From Paludibacter sp963678465 (GTDB lineage Bacteria > Bacteroidota > Bacteroidia > Bacteroidales > Paludibacteraceae), in assembly GCA_963678465.1 (NCBI GenBank), contig OY782858.1, positions 496,001-560,000 on the forward strand: a DNA stretch of 64,000 bases, read 5' to 3'. This document shows, piece after piece, positions 49,816 through 58,719 of this stretch (positions are counted from its first letter, which is position 1; every line of letters starts with the position of its first letter). Below the pieces are notes generated by a model that saw only the letters and a program-made list of their open reading frames with translations, searched no databases and was not told the origin of the DNA. A program made the position numbers and the translations under genes.

Positions 49816-52800
49816 ATGAAACAACTAAAAAATTTGATGGTTGCATTTCTTGTTGTAATTACAGCAACACTGAATGCACAAGTAACAACATCCGGAATTG
49901 CTGGAAAGGTTATTTCCGGTAGTGAACTTATAATAGGTGCGACCATTGTGGCAACTCACACTCCATCAGGAACTGTATACGGAGCGGTTTCTAATGCAGA
50001 TGGTCGTTTTAATATTGTAGGTATGCGTGTTGGAGGTCCGTATGAAATTCATATTTCATATATTGGATTTTCAAGTGTAAAAATATCAAATGTAAATCTA
50101 CAACTGGGCGAAACTTACCCTGTGAATGTAAATTTAAAAGAAGACACAAATGAGTTACAGGACTTGGTTGTGTCGGTACAAAGAACCAAATTTACAACCG
50201 AGAAAACTGGAGCTGTGACAAATATCACAAGCAACCAAATGTTGAGTTTGCCTTCGGTAAGTCGTAGCATTATTGATGTTACCCGCCTTTCGCCTTATGG
50301 AGGTAACGGAATGAGTTTTGGTGGTACAGATGGTCGTACGGCTAACTTTACAGTGGATGGAGCTAACTTTAACAATAACTTCGGTTTGAGTTCTGGTCTT
50401 CCGGGTGGAGGTAGCCCAATTTCTCTTGAAGCTATCGAAGAATTACAAGTTGTAATCACTCCATATGATGTTCGTCAGACTAACTTTATTGGAGGTGGAG
50501 TAAACGCTATTACAAAATCGGGTACAAACACTTTCAGCGGAAGCGCTTATGTTTATCATAGAAATGAAAATTTACGCGGCGATGCTGTTAATGGAAAACA
50601 AATCCCAGGTGCGCGCGACGTAGACCGTAATACAACATATGGTTTCACTTTTGGTGGTCCGATTATCAAAAATAAATTGTTCTTCTTTATAAACGGCGAA
50701 ATGGCTAAAACACCAACAGTAGCAAATCGCTGGAGAGCTTCAACAAATGGTGTTGCCGATGCAAACAATTATATTTCTCGCACTACAGAAAGCGACATGC
50801 AGTCAGTTTCTGATTTTGTGAAGAGTAAATACGGATATGATACAGGATCTTATACAGATTTCCCGGCAGATGAAGGCAATAACAAGCTTCTTGCTCGTTT
50901 AGATTGGAATATCTCAAAGAATCATCGTTTGGCTTTGCGTTATAATTACACAAAAAACCGTTATTGGTCATCTCCTAATGCAAGTTCAATGGACGGAGGT
51001 ACACGTATGTCAGAGGCCAGAATGTCACAAGCCTCAATGGCATTTGCCAATTCAATGTATTCCATGGACAATCTTGTTCATTCATTCTCTGTTGACTTAA
51101 ACAGCCGCCTGGCCGATAACTTATCTAACCAGTTTTTGGCAACATTCTCAAAATTGGATGATATCCGCGGAACCAATTCAGATGAATTTCCATTTATTGA
51201 TATTTTGAAAGATGGACAAGCCTATATGTCTTTGGGATATGAACTTTTTACATGGAACAATGGTGTTCACAACGACGTTTTGAATATCAAGGATGAACTT
51301 ACTTACTATGCAGGCAATCATAAAATTGTAGGTGGAATAGCTTATGAATACAAGATGGCTGATAACGCTTATATGCGTAACGGTACAGGATATTATCGCT
51401 ACTCAAGTCTTGATGACTTTTTGACCGGAGCTGCACCTGAAATTGTAAACTTAACTTATGGTTATGATGGAGAAGCTAATCCTGCAGCTCGCGTAAGAAC
51501 AAACAAAATTGGAATTTACGGACAAGACGATTGGAGTGTTTCTGATAATTTCAAACTTTCGTACGGACTTCGTATTGATGGACTTTTCTTCAATAATGCT
51601 GATTTGATCACAAACAATGCTATTCTTGCTCTTGATTATTCTGGTCGCAATATCGATACAGGAAAATGGCCTGCAACAAATATCGTATTCTCTCCACGCG
51701 TAGGTTTTGTGTGGGATACATATGGCGATAAAAGCATGAAAGTTCGTGGAGGTACCGGTCTTTTCTCGGGTAACTTACCGCTTGTATTCTTTACCAACAT
51801 GCCTACCAACGGTGGAATGGTACAGTATCAGGCACAAATTAATGCTGCAAACGCAACTAAGAATGGTTTCACAATGAATGAATTTGCCGGCGGTCTTGTA
51901 ACTGATGCGAGTGGAAAAGTGACTACTGCTGCTCTTTATGATAAATTGACAAAACTGGGATATCCTTCAACTATTTCTCCTGAAGATGGAACAGTACCTT
52001 CTGCAATTGCAGCTGTTGATCCAAACTTCAAAATGCCTTCAGTATGGAAATCTTCACTTGCTGTTGACTATTCATTTAAAACATCTTTCCCATTCTCTGT
52101 AACGGCTGAAGGAATTTTTAATAAAACAATCAACGGTGTTTCTATTTCCGACTGGAGTATTCCTTCGGCAGGTGGTTTTGCCCGTTTTAATGGTGTCGAC
52201 AATCGTCCAATTTATCCTTCTGGTTATCGTTCAGGTGCAAAAGCATTTGTGTTGGAAAACACTTCCCGCGGTTATGGATGGACAGGTAACATTACTTTAA
52301 ATGCTCAACCGGTAGAATGGTTGAATTTAATGGCTGCCTACACACACACAGTGGCTAAAGACGTAACAGGAATGCCAGGATCTAATGCTGAATCTGCATT
52401 TACATATGTGCCAACTGTTGAAGGACCTAATCACATCAAATTGCACAATTCTCAATACACTACACCCGATCGTATTGTAGCTTCGCTTTCAGCACGCGAC
52501 AAGAGCGGTAATCAATATAACATTATCTATGAAGCTTCGCGCGGTGGAGCAAATTATTCGTACATGACTGCCAACGATATCAATGGTGACGGTTACAACT
52601 ACGATGCTATCTATGTTCCAACTGACGAAGAAGTGGCAAGCAATCAATTCCGCTTTGTATCGGAAAGCGACAAAACTCGTTTTATGGACTATGTGCATGC
52701 TGATGATTATTTGAAAAACCAACAAGGTAAGTATGCAGAAGCTTATAGCGTTTATTCTCCTTGGTTACATCGCATCGACTTTAGCTACAAACACGATTTT

Positions 52801-53079
52801 ACCGTGAAAACAGGCGAAAACAAACATAAACTTCAACTAAGCTTAGATGTGAAAAATGTTATGAACCTTTTCAACTCAAGCTGGGGTGTAGCTAAATATT
52901 TGAATCCGGAAATTGGTTCAGAAGCACGTATTCTCAAATACGAGGGTGTTGATGCCGAAGGTGTGGCTACTTTCTCTACGCCATCTTCAATCAATGGTAA
53001 TACCAAAACATTTACTCCAAGCTACACATTAGGTCAGTGCTGGTATGCGTCAATTGGTATCAAGTATTTATTCAACTAA
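49816..53079 (+). CDS. TonB-dependent receptor with CarboxypepD_reg domain (Oar-like)
   Basis: A 1087-residue outer-membrane transporter. Signal peptide to about residue 22 (ITATLNAQ). The CarboxypepD_reg-like domain (about 25-115) contains IIGATIVATHTPSGTVYGAVSNADGRF in pieces and NVNLKE. The plug follows (about 120-230; LPSVSRSIIDVTRLSP, GRTANFTVDGANFNNNFG, EELQVVITPYDVRQ). The remaining residues form the barrel, closing with SIGIKYLFN. The layout is of the Oar type, not a SusC, and no SusD partner gene follows. The substrate is not known. The next gene, 19 bases downstream, encodes a BACON/OB-fold lipoprotein, a probable functional partner. Confidence 0.93.
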   Translation: MKQLKNLMVAFLVVITATLNAQVTTSGIAGKVISGSELIIGATIVATHTPSGTVYGAVSNADGRFNIVGMRVGGPYEIHISYIGFSSVKISNVNLQLGETYPVNVNLKEDTNELQDLVVSVQRTKFTTEKTGAVTNITSNQMLSLPSVSRSIIDVTRLSPYGGNGMSFGGTDGRTANFTVDGANFNNNFGLSSGLPGGGSPISLEAIEELQVVITPYDVRQTNFIGGGVNAITKSGTNTFSGSAYVYHRNENLRGDAVNGKQIPGARDVDRNTTYGFTFGGPIIKNKLFFFINGEMAKTPTVANRWRASTNGVADANNYISRTTESDMQSVSDFVKSKYGYDTGSYTDFPADEGNNKLLARLDWNISKNHRLALRYNYTKNRYWSSPNASSMDGGTRMSEARMSQASMAFANSMYSMDNLVHSFSVDLNSRLADNLSNQFLATFSKLDDIRGTNSDEFPFIDILKDGQAYMSLGYELFTWNNGVHNDVLNIKDELTYYAGNHKIVGGIAYEYKMADNAYMRNGTGYYRYSSLDDFLTGAAPEIVNLTYGYDGEANPAARVRTNKIGIYGQDDWSVSDNFKLSYGLRIDGLFFNNADLITNNAILALDYSGRNIDTGKWPATNIVFSPRVGFVWDTYGDKSMKVRGGTGLFSGNLPLVFFTNMPTNGGMVQYQAQINAANATKNGFTMNEFAGGLVTDASGKVTTAALYDKLTKLGYPSTISPEDGTVPSAIAAVDPNFKMPSVWKSSLAVDYSFKTSFPFSVTAEGIFNKTINGVSISDWSIPSAGGFARFNGVDNRPIYPSGYRSGAKAFVLENTSRGYGWTGNITLNAQPVEWLNLMAAYTHTVAKDVTGMPGSNAESAFTYVPTVEGPNHIKLHNSQYTTPDRIVASLSARDKSGNQYNIIYEASRGGANYSYMTANDINGDGYNYDAIYVPTDEEVASNQFRFVSESDKTRFMDYVHADDYLKNQQGKYAEAYSVYSPWLHRIDFSYKHDFTVKTGENKHKLQLSLDVKNVMNLFNSSWGVAKYLNPEIGSEARILKYEGVDAEGVATFSTPSSINGNTKTFTPSYTLGQCWYASIGIKYLFN

Positions 53080-53098
53080 TTTAAAAAACATAGACAAT

Positions 53099-54613
53099 AT
53101 GAAATTTAAAAAAATATTTCCATTATTTATTGGTATACTTGCCTTGATGACAAGTTGTACAGAAGAAGCAACAGTGACATTGCTTGATGAAATTCAGGTA
53201 TCGGCATCCTATGTGTCGCTTCCGGTTCAAGGTGGTTCTAACACTATTACTTTGAACGCAAAAGACAGCTGGACATTAGAAAAAGTAATTGTAAAGAAAG
53301 ACTCAGTTAAATGGTTGACTATCTCTGCGGATAAAGGTGGTGCCGGTGAAACAACACTTACATTCACTGCTCCAACTACTATTGATGGTCGCTCGGCAGA
53401 GATTGTAATTAAAAGTGGTGGCAAAACTCAGCATGTAAATATCATTCAGGGTTTGTCAAAAATATCTTCAGCCAAAGTTTCTGAAGTGAATGCAGGTCCC
53501 GACGGAAAAACTTTCCAGGTAACGGGAGTTTGTACCTCTATTGCAAATACAGAATATGGTAACTGGTATGTAACTGACAATACGGGATCGCTTTACATAT
53601 ATGGTACTCTCGATGCGAAAGGCGCAACCAAAAATTTCAAAAGCCTCAACCTTGAAGTAGGAGATGAAGTTACCGTTGAAGGACCAAAATCTACTTACCA
53701 GGGAACTGCTCAATTGGTCAATGTTGTTGTAGTAAAAATCAACAAATCACTTGTGAAAGTTGATTCGGTACGTAACGCAGTGCTTCCTCTCGAAGGTGGT
53801 GAATTTACTACATACCTTACCTGTAAGGGACAAGGCGTATCGGTAGAAATTCCTGAAGATGCCAAATCATGGTTAGCTATTTCGTCTATCCAATCGGCAG
53901 GAACCAAAGCTGTTGTAAAATTCAAAGCCGCAGCTAATACCGGCGGAGACCGTACTACTAAACTGACATTCAAAACTACTGATGGATCAAAAAGCTATAG
54001 CACTGAAACAGTTCTCAACCAAAAAGGAGCGATTATAAAAGCATCTATTGCAGAATTCAATGCAGCTCCGGTTAGCGACAGTCAGTATCGTTTGACTGGT
54101 GTTATTACCAAAATTGACGATGCAACATCCGGGAAAGTATATATGAGTGATTTCTCAGGTGAAGTTTATGTTTATAAAATTACCGATTTTGCCAAAAAAG
54201 GTCTAAAAGTAGGTGACATTATCACAATTGTTGGTAAACGTGCCGCATACAATGGAACTCCACAAGTGGCTGGTGCTGTACTTGAAAGCTCTATACCTGT
54301 AACTACAGCTACTATTGCTGATGTGCTGACTAAAGCTGACGACACCACTAAATACTTTATGATAACCGGCGAAATTACATCAATCGCCAATGCAATATAT
54401 GGTAATCTTTATTTGAAAGCCGGCGACAGCGAAATCTATGTGTATGGTTGTTATCCTGGTTATGGTGCCACTGGCGATTTTAGAAAAAATCTGTTGGCTA
54501 CCAAAGGTATCAAAGTTGGAGATAAACTTACCGTTATTGGAACGAAGAGCTCTTATAATGCTGTACCTCAGTTAGCAAATGGTATCTATTTTAGTCACGA
54601 AAGTGCTCAATAA
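53099..54613 (+). CDS. BACON / OB-fold repeat lipoprotein
   Basis: A 504-residue lipoprotein from the ATG at 53099 (an open frame further upstream runs into the receptor gene). The lipobox LMTSC puts the lipidated Cys at about residue 20. Domains alternate: BACON-like (about 33-118, WLTISADKGGAGETTLTF), OB-fold-like (about 122-215, VTGVCTSIANTEYGNWYV and LEVGDEVTVEGPKSTYQGT), second BACON-like (about 217-310), then two more OB-fold-like units (about 315-400 and 405-503). The three OB units share TSIAN/ITKID, GxxYxxD and YxGTPQV-type strings. BACON domains bind glycans or mucin in other proteins. It lies 19 bases after the TonB receptor gene, so probably a surface partner. Confidence 0.82.
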   Translation: MKFKKIFPLFIGILALMTSCTEEATVTLLDEIQVSASYVSLPVQGGSNTITLNAKDSWTLEKVIVKKDSVKWLTISADKGGAGETTLTFTAPTTIDGRSAEIVIKSGGKTQHVNIIQGLSKISSAKVSEVNAGPDGKTFQVTGVCTSIANTEYGNWYVTDNTGSLYIYGTLDAKGATKNFKSLNLEVGDEVTVEGPKSTYQGTAQLVNVVVVKINKSLVKVDSVRNAVLPLEGGEFTTYLTCKGQGVSVEIPEDAKSWLAISSIQSAGTKAVVKFKAAANTGGDRTTKLTFKTTDGSKSYSTETVLNQKGAIIKASIAEFNAAPVSDSQYRLTGVITKIDDATSGKVYMSDFSGEVYVYKITDFAKKGLKVGDIITIVGKRAAYNGTPQVAGAVLESSIPVTTATIADVLTKADDTTKYFMITGEITSIANAIYGNLYLKAGDSEIYVYGCYPGYGATGDFRKNLLATKGIKVGDKLTVIGTKSSYNAVPQLANGIYFSHESAQ

Positions 54614-54669
54614 GATTTCGTATAATCGTTAATGGGAACTAAAACCATTAACAACAATGATTAATTTCA

Positions 54670-54701
54670 GAGGCTGTCTCAAAAGCGAGACAGCCTCTTT
54701 T
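54670..54701 (+). terminator. Terminator of the BACON lipoprotein gene
   Basis: A perfect 11-bp stem GAGGCTGTCTC/GAGACAGCCTC (54670-54680 and 54687-54697), loop AAAAGC, followed by TTTTCTTTT. Confidence 0.9.
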
Positions 54702-54726
54702 CTTTTGTATTATTCAATGTGTGTTT

Positions 54727-54900
54727 TTCGGCGAGAAACAACCGCTTTCAGCGAAAAACAACCCAAACCGGACTGATAACGGTTACTTTCAGCGAAAAAC
54801 AACAGAAACCGGACAAATAACGGTTACTTCTCGCGAAAAGCAATCGTTTCTGGCGAAAAGCAACTGTTTTCAGCGAAAAACAACCGTTATCCGCGAGAAT
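54727..54900. repeat. Phased short repeats, 20/41-bp periodicity
   Basis: The core TTCAGCGAAAAACAACCGTT and close variants recur; the conserved GCGA lies at 54731, 54751, 54792, 54833, 54853, 54873 and 54893, i.e. spacings of 20, 41, 41, 20, 20 and 20. The two long units contain an extra AAACCGGAC..ATAACGGTTACT half. The array lies between two convergent terminators and has no coding partner. Confidence 0.8.
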
Positions 54901-54916
54901 GTATGCAAACCAAACA

Positions 54917-54954
54917 AAAAACCTGTCGGACTTCGTGAAATCCGACAGGTTTTT
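54917..54954 (-). terminator. Terminator of the 236-residue membrane protein gene
   Basis: A perfect 14-bp stem (AAAAACCTGTCGGA 54917-54930 and its complement 54941-54954) with a 10-base loop; the minus strand reads into T residues. It lies 31 bases beyond the stop codon. Confidence 0.88.
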
Positions 54955-54985
54955 ATATGAGAAGAATAAATATAGTGGAGCTGAT

Positions 54986-55696
54986 TTACAGTTCTTCGGT
55001 TGTTTTGATTGGCTCATCGTCGGTAGCCACGCTTGTTTCGCTGTCGTTATCGGGGATAATTTCTTCTTCGTTCTCTTCCGGAGTTTCAGTTTCGGCAACA
55101 GGTAGAGCTTCGGTTGTGACTTGTTCGGTTTTTGCAGGCAGCGTTTTGGCCGGGCCAAAAAAGAAACGAACTGTTCTAGCCGTGAGCCAGGTAACTCCTG
55201 CAAAATAAAGCAAGACCAGAAAAATCCATTGAAAGTAGAAGAGTCCTGTGTTGCGTGGAATAAATACATTGCCTTTGAAAATGCCTTCAGCGGGAACGTA
55301 GAGGTACAGAATGTCGATAAAATACTGTCCCATATTGCTCAGGTATTTCAGCCCGTTATCGTCAATTCTGGTTTCGAAGTGAAGCATGTGCTCCGAACTC
55401 AGGTTTAGGAAGAAGATAGCATGAAACGCCAGCAACTGAACCAGCGTGAAGATATAAAGGGTTAGTTTTTTGTTGCGGAGGAAAATATAAGCCAACAGCG
55501 TCACTACTGCAAAAATGGCCGACTGTATAAGAATTGGTTTAATAAATTCGTTGCTTATGCTTTCGAGATAGTTGAATCCTGCCTTATCGAGCAGTTTGCT
55601 CATCCATAATCCAAGTAAATTGAGCGAAAAGTTTAGAAAAGTCCAGGTGAATATGTTTTTTACTAAATAATTTATATCGGTTTTTTCTATTTTCAT
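54986..55696 (-). CDS. Hypothetical membrane protein with acidic tail
   Basis: A 236-residue protein from the ATG at 55694-55696; an in-frame TTG four codons earlier is less likely. Four membrane helices are visible (about residues 15-35, 53-75, 79-100 and 150-175), followed by a cytoplasmic or periplasmic tail of about 55 residues rich in Glu, Thr and Asp (EETPEENEEEIIPDNDSETS-like composition). No known domain. It stands alone between a terminator-bounded repeat region and the uronate transporter gene. Function unknown. Confidence 0.75.
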   Translation of the reverse strand: MKIEKTDINYLVKNIFTWTFLNFSLNLLGLWMSKLLDKAGFNYLESISNEFIKPILIQSAIFAVVTLLAYIFLRNKKLTLYIFTLVQLLAFHAIFFLNLSSEHMLHFETRIDDNGLKYLSNMGQYFIDILYLYVPAEGIFKGNVFIPRNTGLFYFQWIFLVLLYFAGVTWLTARTVRFFFGPAKTLPAKTEQVTTEALPVAETETPEENEEEIIPDNDSETSVATDDEPIKTTEEL

Positions 55697-56001
55697 TTTG
55701 CCTGACAATTTATAAGTATTTATATTTCAGTATTTATTGAAATATTTTAATCGGACGCAAATTTACTACAAACTATTTATATTTAAGGTTTTTTTTTGCG
55801 CAATTTAATTAAAAACACCAAAGTTGGTTGTGGAAATAATAATACCAAATTCAGCTTATTGCGGGTGTATCATTGCCTGATGGGGTCAGACATGGCATAA
55901 AGGGCTTTATAATGCTGTTCATATCATGAGAAACCCGAAAACAAAACAAGCTCCGATGCAATTGTTGGAGCTTGTTCAGTTTCATTTCAGCAATGTATTT
56001 A
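55697..56001. other. Intergenic region with a TAAATTTG box
   Basis: 305 bases between two minus-strand genes. It contains the exuT terminator (55945-55976), CAAATTTA at 55758-55765 (TAAATTTG on the minus strand, a -7 box for the membrane protein gene) and a GGGGTCAGAC string at 55882-55891 that also occurs at 34931-34940. No gene. Confidence 0.55.
55945..55976 (-). terminator. Terminator of the uronate operon
   Basis: AACAAGCTCC (55945-55954) pairs with GGAGCTTGTT (55967-55976) around a 12-base loop. On the minus strand the hairpin is followed by TTTGTTTTC. It lies 26 bases after the transporter stop codon. Confidence 0.8.
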
Positions 56002-57435
56002 TTAGTCTACAACTATTGGTTTGTATTTTGGAACTAATGTTTTCATTACCACCCAGCCGATAAGATAAGCTACGGCGCAGAATGAAAATACAATTGTGTA
56101 TCCGGGTGTTTTGCTTCCCCATTCCAATAAACTGTAATCGAAGAGGATACCACTTCCTTTGTTGATAATGAACGAACCAATACCACCTGCCATACCACCA
56201 ATACCAATAATGGTGGCTACAGCCGATTTTGGGAACATATCGCCTACAGTGGTGAAAATGTTAGCCGACCATGCCTGATGTGCTGATGCTCCAAGACCAA
56301 TGAGTAAAACAGGAATCCAGAAAGCAAAATTACCAAGGGCCGAAATATGTCCGAAAGGTTGCGCCAGCAATACCAAAAGTGGGATAAAGGCAATGATAAG
56401 CATAGCGCGCATACGGCCAGCATATGGATTCATTCCTTTGTTAATAAAGAAAGTAGGGAATTTTCCGCCAAAAACCGAACCGAAAACTGTAATGGTGTAC
56501 AATACTCCGATGGGTAAAGCCACTTCGGAAGGCGACATTCCATACTCAGCTTTTAAATAAGCCGGAGTCCAGAAAAGGAAGAACCACCAAACGCCATCAG
56601 TCATAAATTTACCAAAAGCAAATGCCCAGGTTTGTTTAAACTTCAGCGCTTGTCCGAATGTCATTTTCTTTACTGCCACTGTTTCATCGGCTGTTACTTT
56701 GTCGGTAATGTCATCCTGGTGGATATAGGCTCTTTCGGCATCGTTTACCTTTTTATTGGTTTCAATTGGTTTGTAGTAAATAAGCCATGCTGCCAGCCAC
56801 AGAAATCCTACAGCTCCAATCACAAGGAAGGCAGTTTCCCAGCCCCAGGCTTCGGCCATAAACGGTACGGTCATAGGCGCTAAAATAGCACCCACATTGG
56901 CGCCCGAGTTGAAAACACCTGTTGCAAAGGCGCGGTCGCGTTTCGGGAAGTATTCTGCAGTAGCTTTAATGGCGGCAGGGAAGTTAGCTGATTCTCCAAA
57001 AGCAAGCAAAATGCGCGCAATAACAAACATTGTAACACTCACAAGCGAAATTGTAGCTACTACAGGCCCTGTGGCGTCGGTCAGTCCTTTTGCATCAGGA
57101 ATTCCGGTCCACCATTCGGTAGCCAAACCACAAAGTGCATGAAGCATGGCTGCCACCGACCATACGGCTATGGCCCAGGCATAACCTTTGCGTGTCCCCA
57201 GTTTATCCACAAATCGTCCGGCAAATAGCATCGAAATAGCATAAGCCAGCGAGAAAATGGCTGTAATGGTACCGTAATCACTGTCGGTCCAATGAAATTC
57301 GTCGGCCAGAATGGGTTGTAAAAGAGACAAAACCTGACGGTCGAGATAGTTGATTGTTGTTGCGAAAAACAGCAAGGTACAAATTGTCCATCTGTACTGA
57401 GTCATTTTTTCGTTGATTTTTCCAATTGTACTCAT
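56002..57435 (-). CDS. exuT: Hexuronate MFS transporter (ExuT-like)
   Basis: A 477-residue major facilitator protein with twelve helices. The opening RWTICTLLFFATTINYLDRQVLSLLQPIL matches the anion:cation symporter family that includes ExuT, and the NYLDRQ motif in helix 1 is diagnostic. The GRFVDKLGTRKG loop between helices 2 and 3 is the MFS signature. It imports glucuronate or galacturonate with H+. It is the last gene of the minus-strand uronate run, three bases after the KDPG aldolase gene, so cotranscribed with it. Specificity for glucuronate versus galacturonate cannot be told. Confidence 0.9.
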   Translation of the reverse strand: MSTIGKINEKMTQYRWTICTLLFFATTINYLDRQVLSLLQPILADEFHWTDSDYGTITAIFSLAYAISMLFAGRFVDKLGTRKGYAWAIAVWSVAAMLHALCGLATEWWTGIPDAKGLTDATGPVVATISLVSVTMFVIARILLAFGESANFPAAIKATAEYFPKRDRAFATGVFNSGANVGAILAPMTVPFMAEAWGWETAFLVIGAVGFLWLAAWLIYYKPIETNKKVNDAERAYIHQDDITDKVTADETVAVKKMTFGQALKFKQTWAFAFGKFMTDGVWWFFLFWTPAYLKAEYGMSPSEVALPIGVLYTITVFGSVFGGKFPTFFINKGMNPYAGRMRAMLIIAFIPLLVLLAQPFGHISALGNFAFWIPVLLIGLGASAHQAWSANIFTTVGDMFPKSAVATIIGIGGMAGGIGSFIINKGSGILFDYSLLEWGSKTPGYTIVFSFCAVAYLIGWVVMKTLVPKYKPIVVD

Positions 57436-57438
57436 AGA

Positions 57439-58104
57439 TTATTTTTTGATTTTTTTGATGATTTCTAACGCATTGCTGCAAAGTTGGGTGATACCAGCCC
57501 AGTCGCCTGCTTTTATCATGTCGGCAGGGAAAAGGTTCGAACCCATGCCCACGCAGGTAACTCCCGCATCGAACCATGTTTTGAGGTTGGCTTCTTCGGG
57601 TTTCACGCCACCGGTTACCATTAAGTTCGACCATGGCATTGGTGCTTTCAGTCCTTTTACAAAGCCTGCTCCCAATACATCACCCGGGAATACTTTACAA
57701 ATATCGCAACCTGCTTCCTGTGCAAAGCCAACTTCCGAAACAGAGCCACAACCAGGAGCATAAGGCACCAGTCGGCGGTTAGCCACTTTGGCCACATCCG
57801 GATTAAAGAGTGGCCCTACAATAAAGTTGGCACCCAGTTGCAAGTAAAGCGAAGCCGTAGGCGCATCAACAATCGAACCGATACCCATAATCATGTCAGG
57901 GCATTCTTTGGATGCATATTTCACTAATTCGCCAAATACTTCGTGTGCAAATTCACCCCGGTTTGTAAATTCGAAAACACGAACACCGCCTTCATAACAG
58001 GCTTTCACTACTTGTTTGGCTATTTCTATATCGCTGTGATAAAAAACAGGTACCATACCGGTTTCTTTCATAGCTGTCATTACCTGAATTTTTGAAAATT
58101 TCAT
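57439..58104 (-). CDS. kdgA: KDPG / 4-hydroxy-2-oxoglutarate aldolase
   Basis: A 221-residue aldolase splitting 2-keto-3-deoxy-6-phosphogluconate into pyruvate and glyceraldehyde 3-phosphate, the last step of uronate breakdown. The class I aldolase fold is shown by GVRVFEFTNRGEF (about residues 35-47, the Glu that acts as acid/base), MGIGSIVDAPTAS (about 74-86) and GCDICKVFPGDVLG (about 131-144) with the Schiff-base Lys in CKVFPG. The ATG lies only eight bases after the end of an inverted repeat copy (58112-58145). The gene is three bases upstream of exuT and downstream of the four-helix-bundle gene. Confidence 0.93.
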   Translation of the reverse strand: MKFSKIQVMTAMKETGMVPVFYHSDIEIAKQVVKACYEGGVRVFEFTNRGEFAHEVFGELVKYASKECPDMIMGIGSIVDAPTASLYLQLGANFIVGPLFNPDVAKVANRRLVPYAPGCGSVSEVGFAQEAGCDICKVFPGDVLGAGFVKGLKAPMPWSNLMVTGGVKPEEANLKTWFDAGVTCVGMGSNLFPADMIKAGDWAGITQLCSNALEIIKKIKK

Positions 58105-58111
58105 ATTTTAT

Positions 58112-58145
58112 ATGTACAATTTAAAGATTTACAATTTACAATTGG
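58112..58145 (-). repeat. Repeat copy A bounding the four-helix gene
   Basis: Reverse complement of the motif CAATTGTAAATTGTACAT followed by TTTTAAAT and a second ACAT half; it matches copies C and D with few changes. It sits in the gap between the four-helix gene and kdgA. Confidence 0.7.
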
Positions 58146-58169
58146 TAGAAGAAAACTTTTTACAATTGA

Positions 58170-58529
58170 TTAATTGTGCATTTTATTTTTTTTAGTAATA
58201 ATTGATTGTGTGATGATTGCCAGAAGTTCTTTGGTCTCCTTTTTCAATTCCAATAGAAGCTCCGGTTTAATTAATTCAACATCAGATATAACTTCAATCC
58301 AGTATTCAGTTTCATCAAGCTCTTCTTCAACAATTTTAAGTTTGTTGACAAAGTCTTTATCAGATTTAGCTCTGCAGGCAGCCCTGTAATTTGCTCCAGG
58401 CGAAGTTCCTGAGCGAACAATCTGTGCTCCAATTGCCCTACCCGAAATAGTATTTGGCAATTTATCCACCATTTTGATGATTCTGCCTGAGAACTTTCTG
58501 AATCTGAGTTTTAGCTCATCCGAAGTCAT
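58170..58529 (-). CDS. Four-helix-bundle protein (23S rRNA intervening-sequence type)
   Basis: A 119-residue protein from the ATG at 58527-58529. RFRKFSGRIIKMVDKLP, TISGRAIGAQIVRSGTSPGANYRAA and ETEYWIEVISD mark the S23/IVP family (also seen as avd in diversity-generating retroelements). These small four-helix proteins form pentamers and bind nucleic acid; those inside 23S rRNA helix insertions gave the family name. Here the gene stands alone inside a catabolic operon, between kdgK and kdgA, and is surrounded by four copies of an AT-rich repeat in inverted orientation. It has no link to uronate metabolism and looks inserted. Confidence 0.88.
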   Translation of the reverse strand: MTSDELKLRFRKFSGRIIKMVDKLPNTISGRAIGAQIVRSGTSPGANYRAACRAKSDKDFVNKLKIVEEELDETEYWIEVISDVELIKPELLLELKKETKELLAIITQSIITKKNKMHN

Positions 58530-58531
58530 AG

Positions 58532-58565
58532 TAATTTGCAATTTAAAAATTCACGATTTACAAAC
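58532..58565 (-). repeat. Repeat copy B, next to the four-helix gene start
   Basis: TAATTTGCAATTTAAAAATT followed by CACGATTTACAAAC; its complement (GTTTGTAAATCGTGAATTTT..) matches copies C and D. It begins three bases upstream of the four-helix ATG, in the orientation opposite to copies C and D. Confidence 0.6.
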
Positions 58566-58611
58566 TAAAGATTAACATTTGAGTTGTTTATATATAGAAA
58601 TTTAATTTATT

Positions 58612-58645
58612 CAATTGTCAATTGTACATTTTTAAATTGCACATT
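58612..58645 (+). repeat. Repeat copy C
   Basis: CAATTGTCAATTGTACATTT then TTAAATTGCACATT. It differs from copy D at only about three of 34 positions and has the same orientation. Confidence 0.75.
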
Positions 58646-58681
58646 AACCTTGTATTTTGCAAAAGCACAATTTTCTTTCGT

Positions 58682-58716
58682 CCAATTGTAAATTGTACAT
58701 TTTTAAATCGTACATT
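58682..58716 (+). repeat. Repeat copy D, beside the kdgK stop codon
   Basis: CCAATTGTAAATTGTACATT then TTTAAATCGTACATTC. It ends three bases before the kdgK stop codon (58720-58722). Together copies A-D bracket the four-helix gene between the two uronate genes. Confidence 0.75.
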
Positions 58717-58719
58717 CTT

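Larger units (their letters stand above)
54614..54985. other. Convergent intergenic region with repeats
   Basis: 372 bases holding two strong terminators at the ends (54670-54701 and 54917-54954) and the phased short repeats (54727-54900) between them. No gene recognised; open frames on both strands here come from the repeats. Confidence 0.7.

Noticed and set aside
54727..54900. CRISPR explanation of the 20/41-bp repeats
   Set aside because: Repeats are contiguous, with no constant-size spacers, and no cas genes are present.
54721..55269. Open frames on both strands across the repeats (79 and 173 codons)
   Set aside because: Their repeated FSLK/FRQK and SAKN phrases come from the DNA repeat; they overlap a terminator and a real gene.
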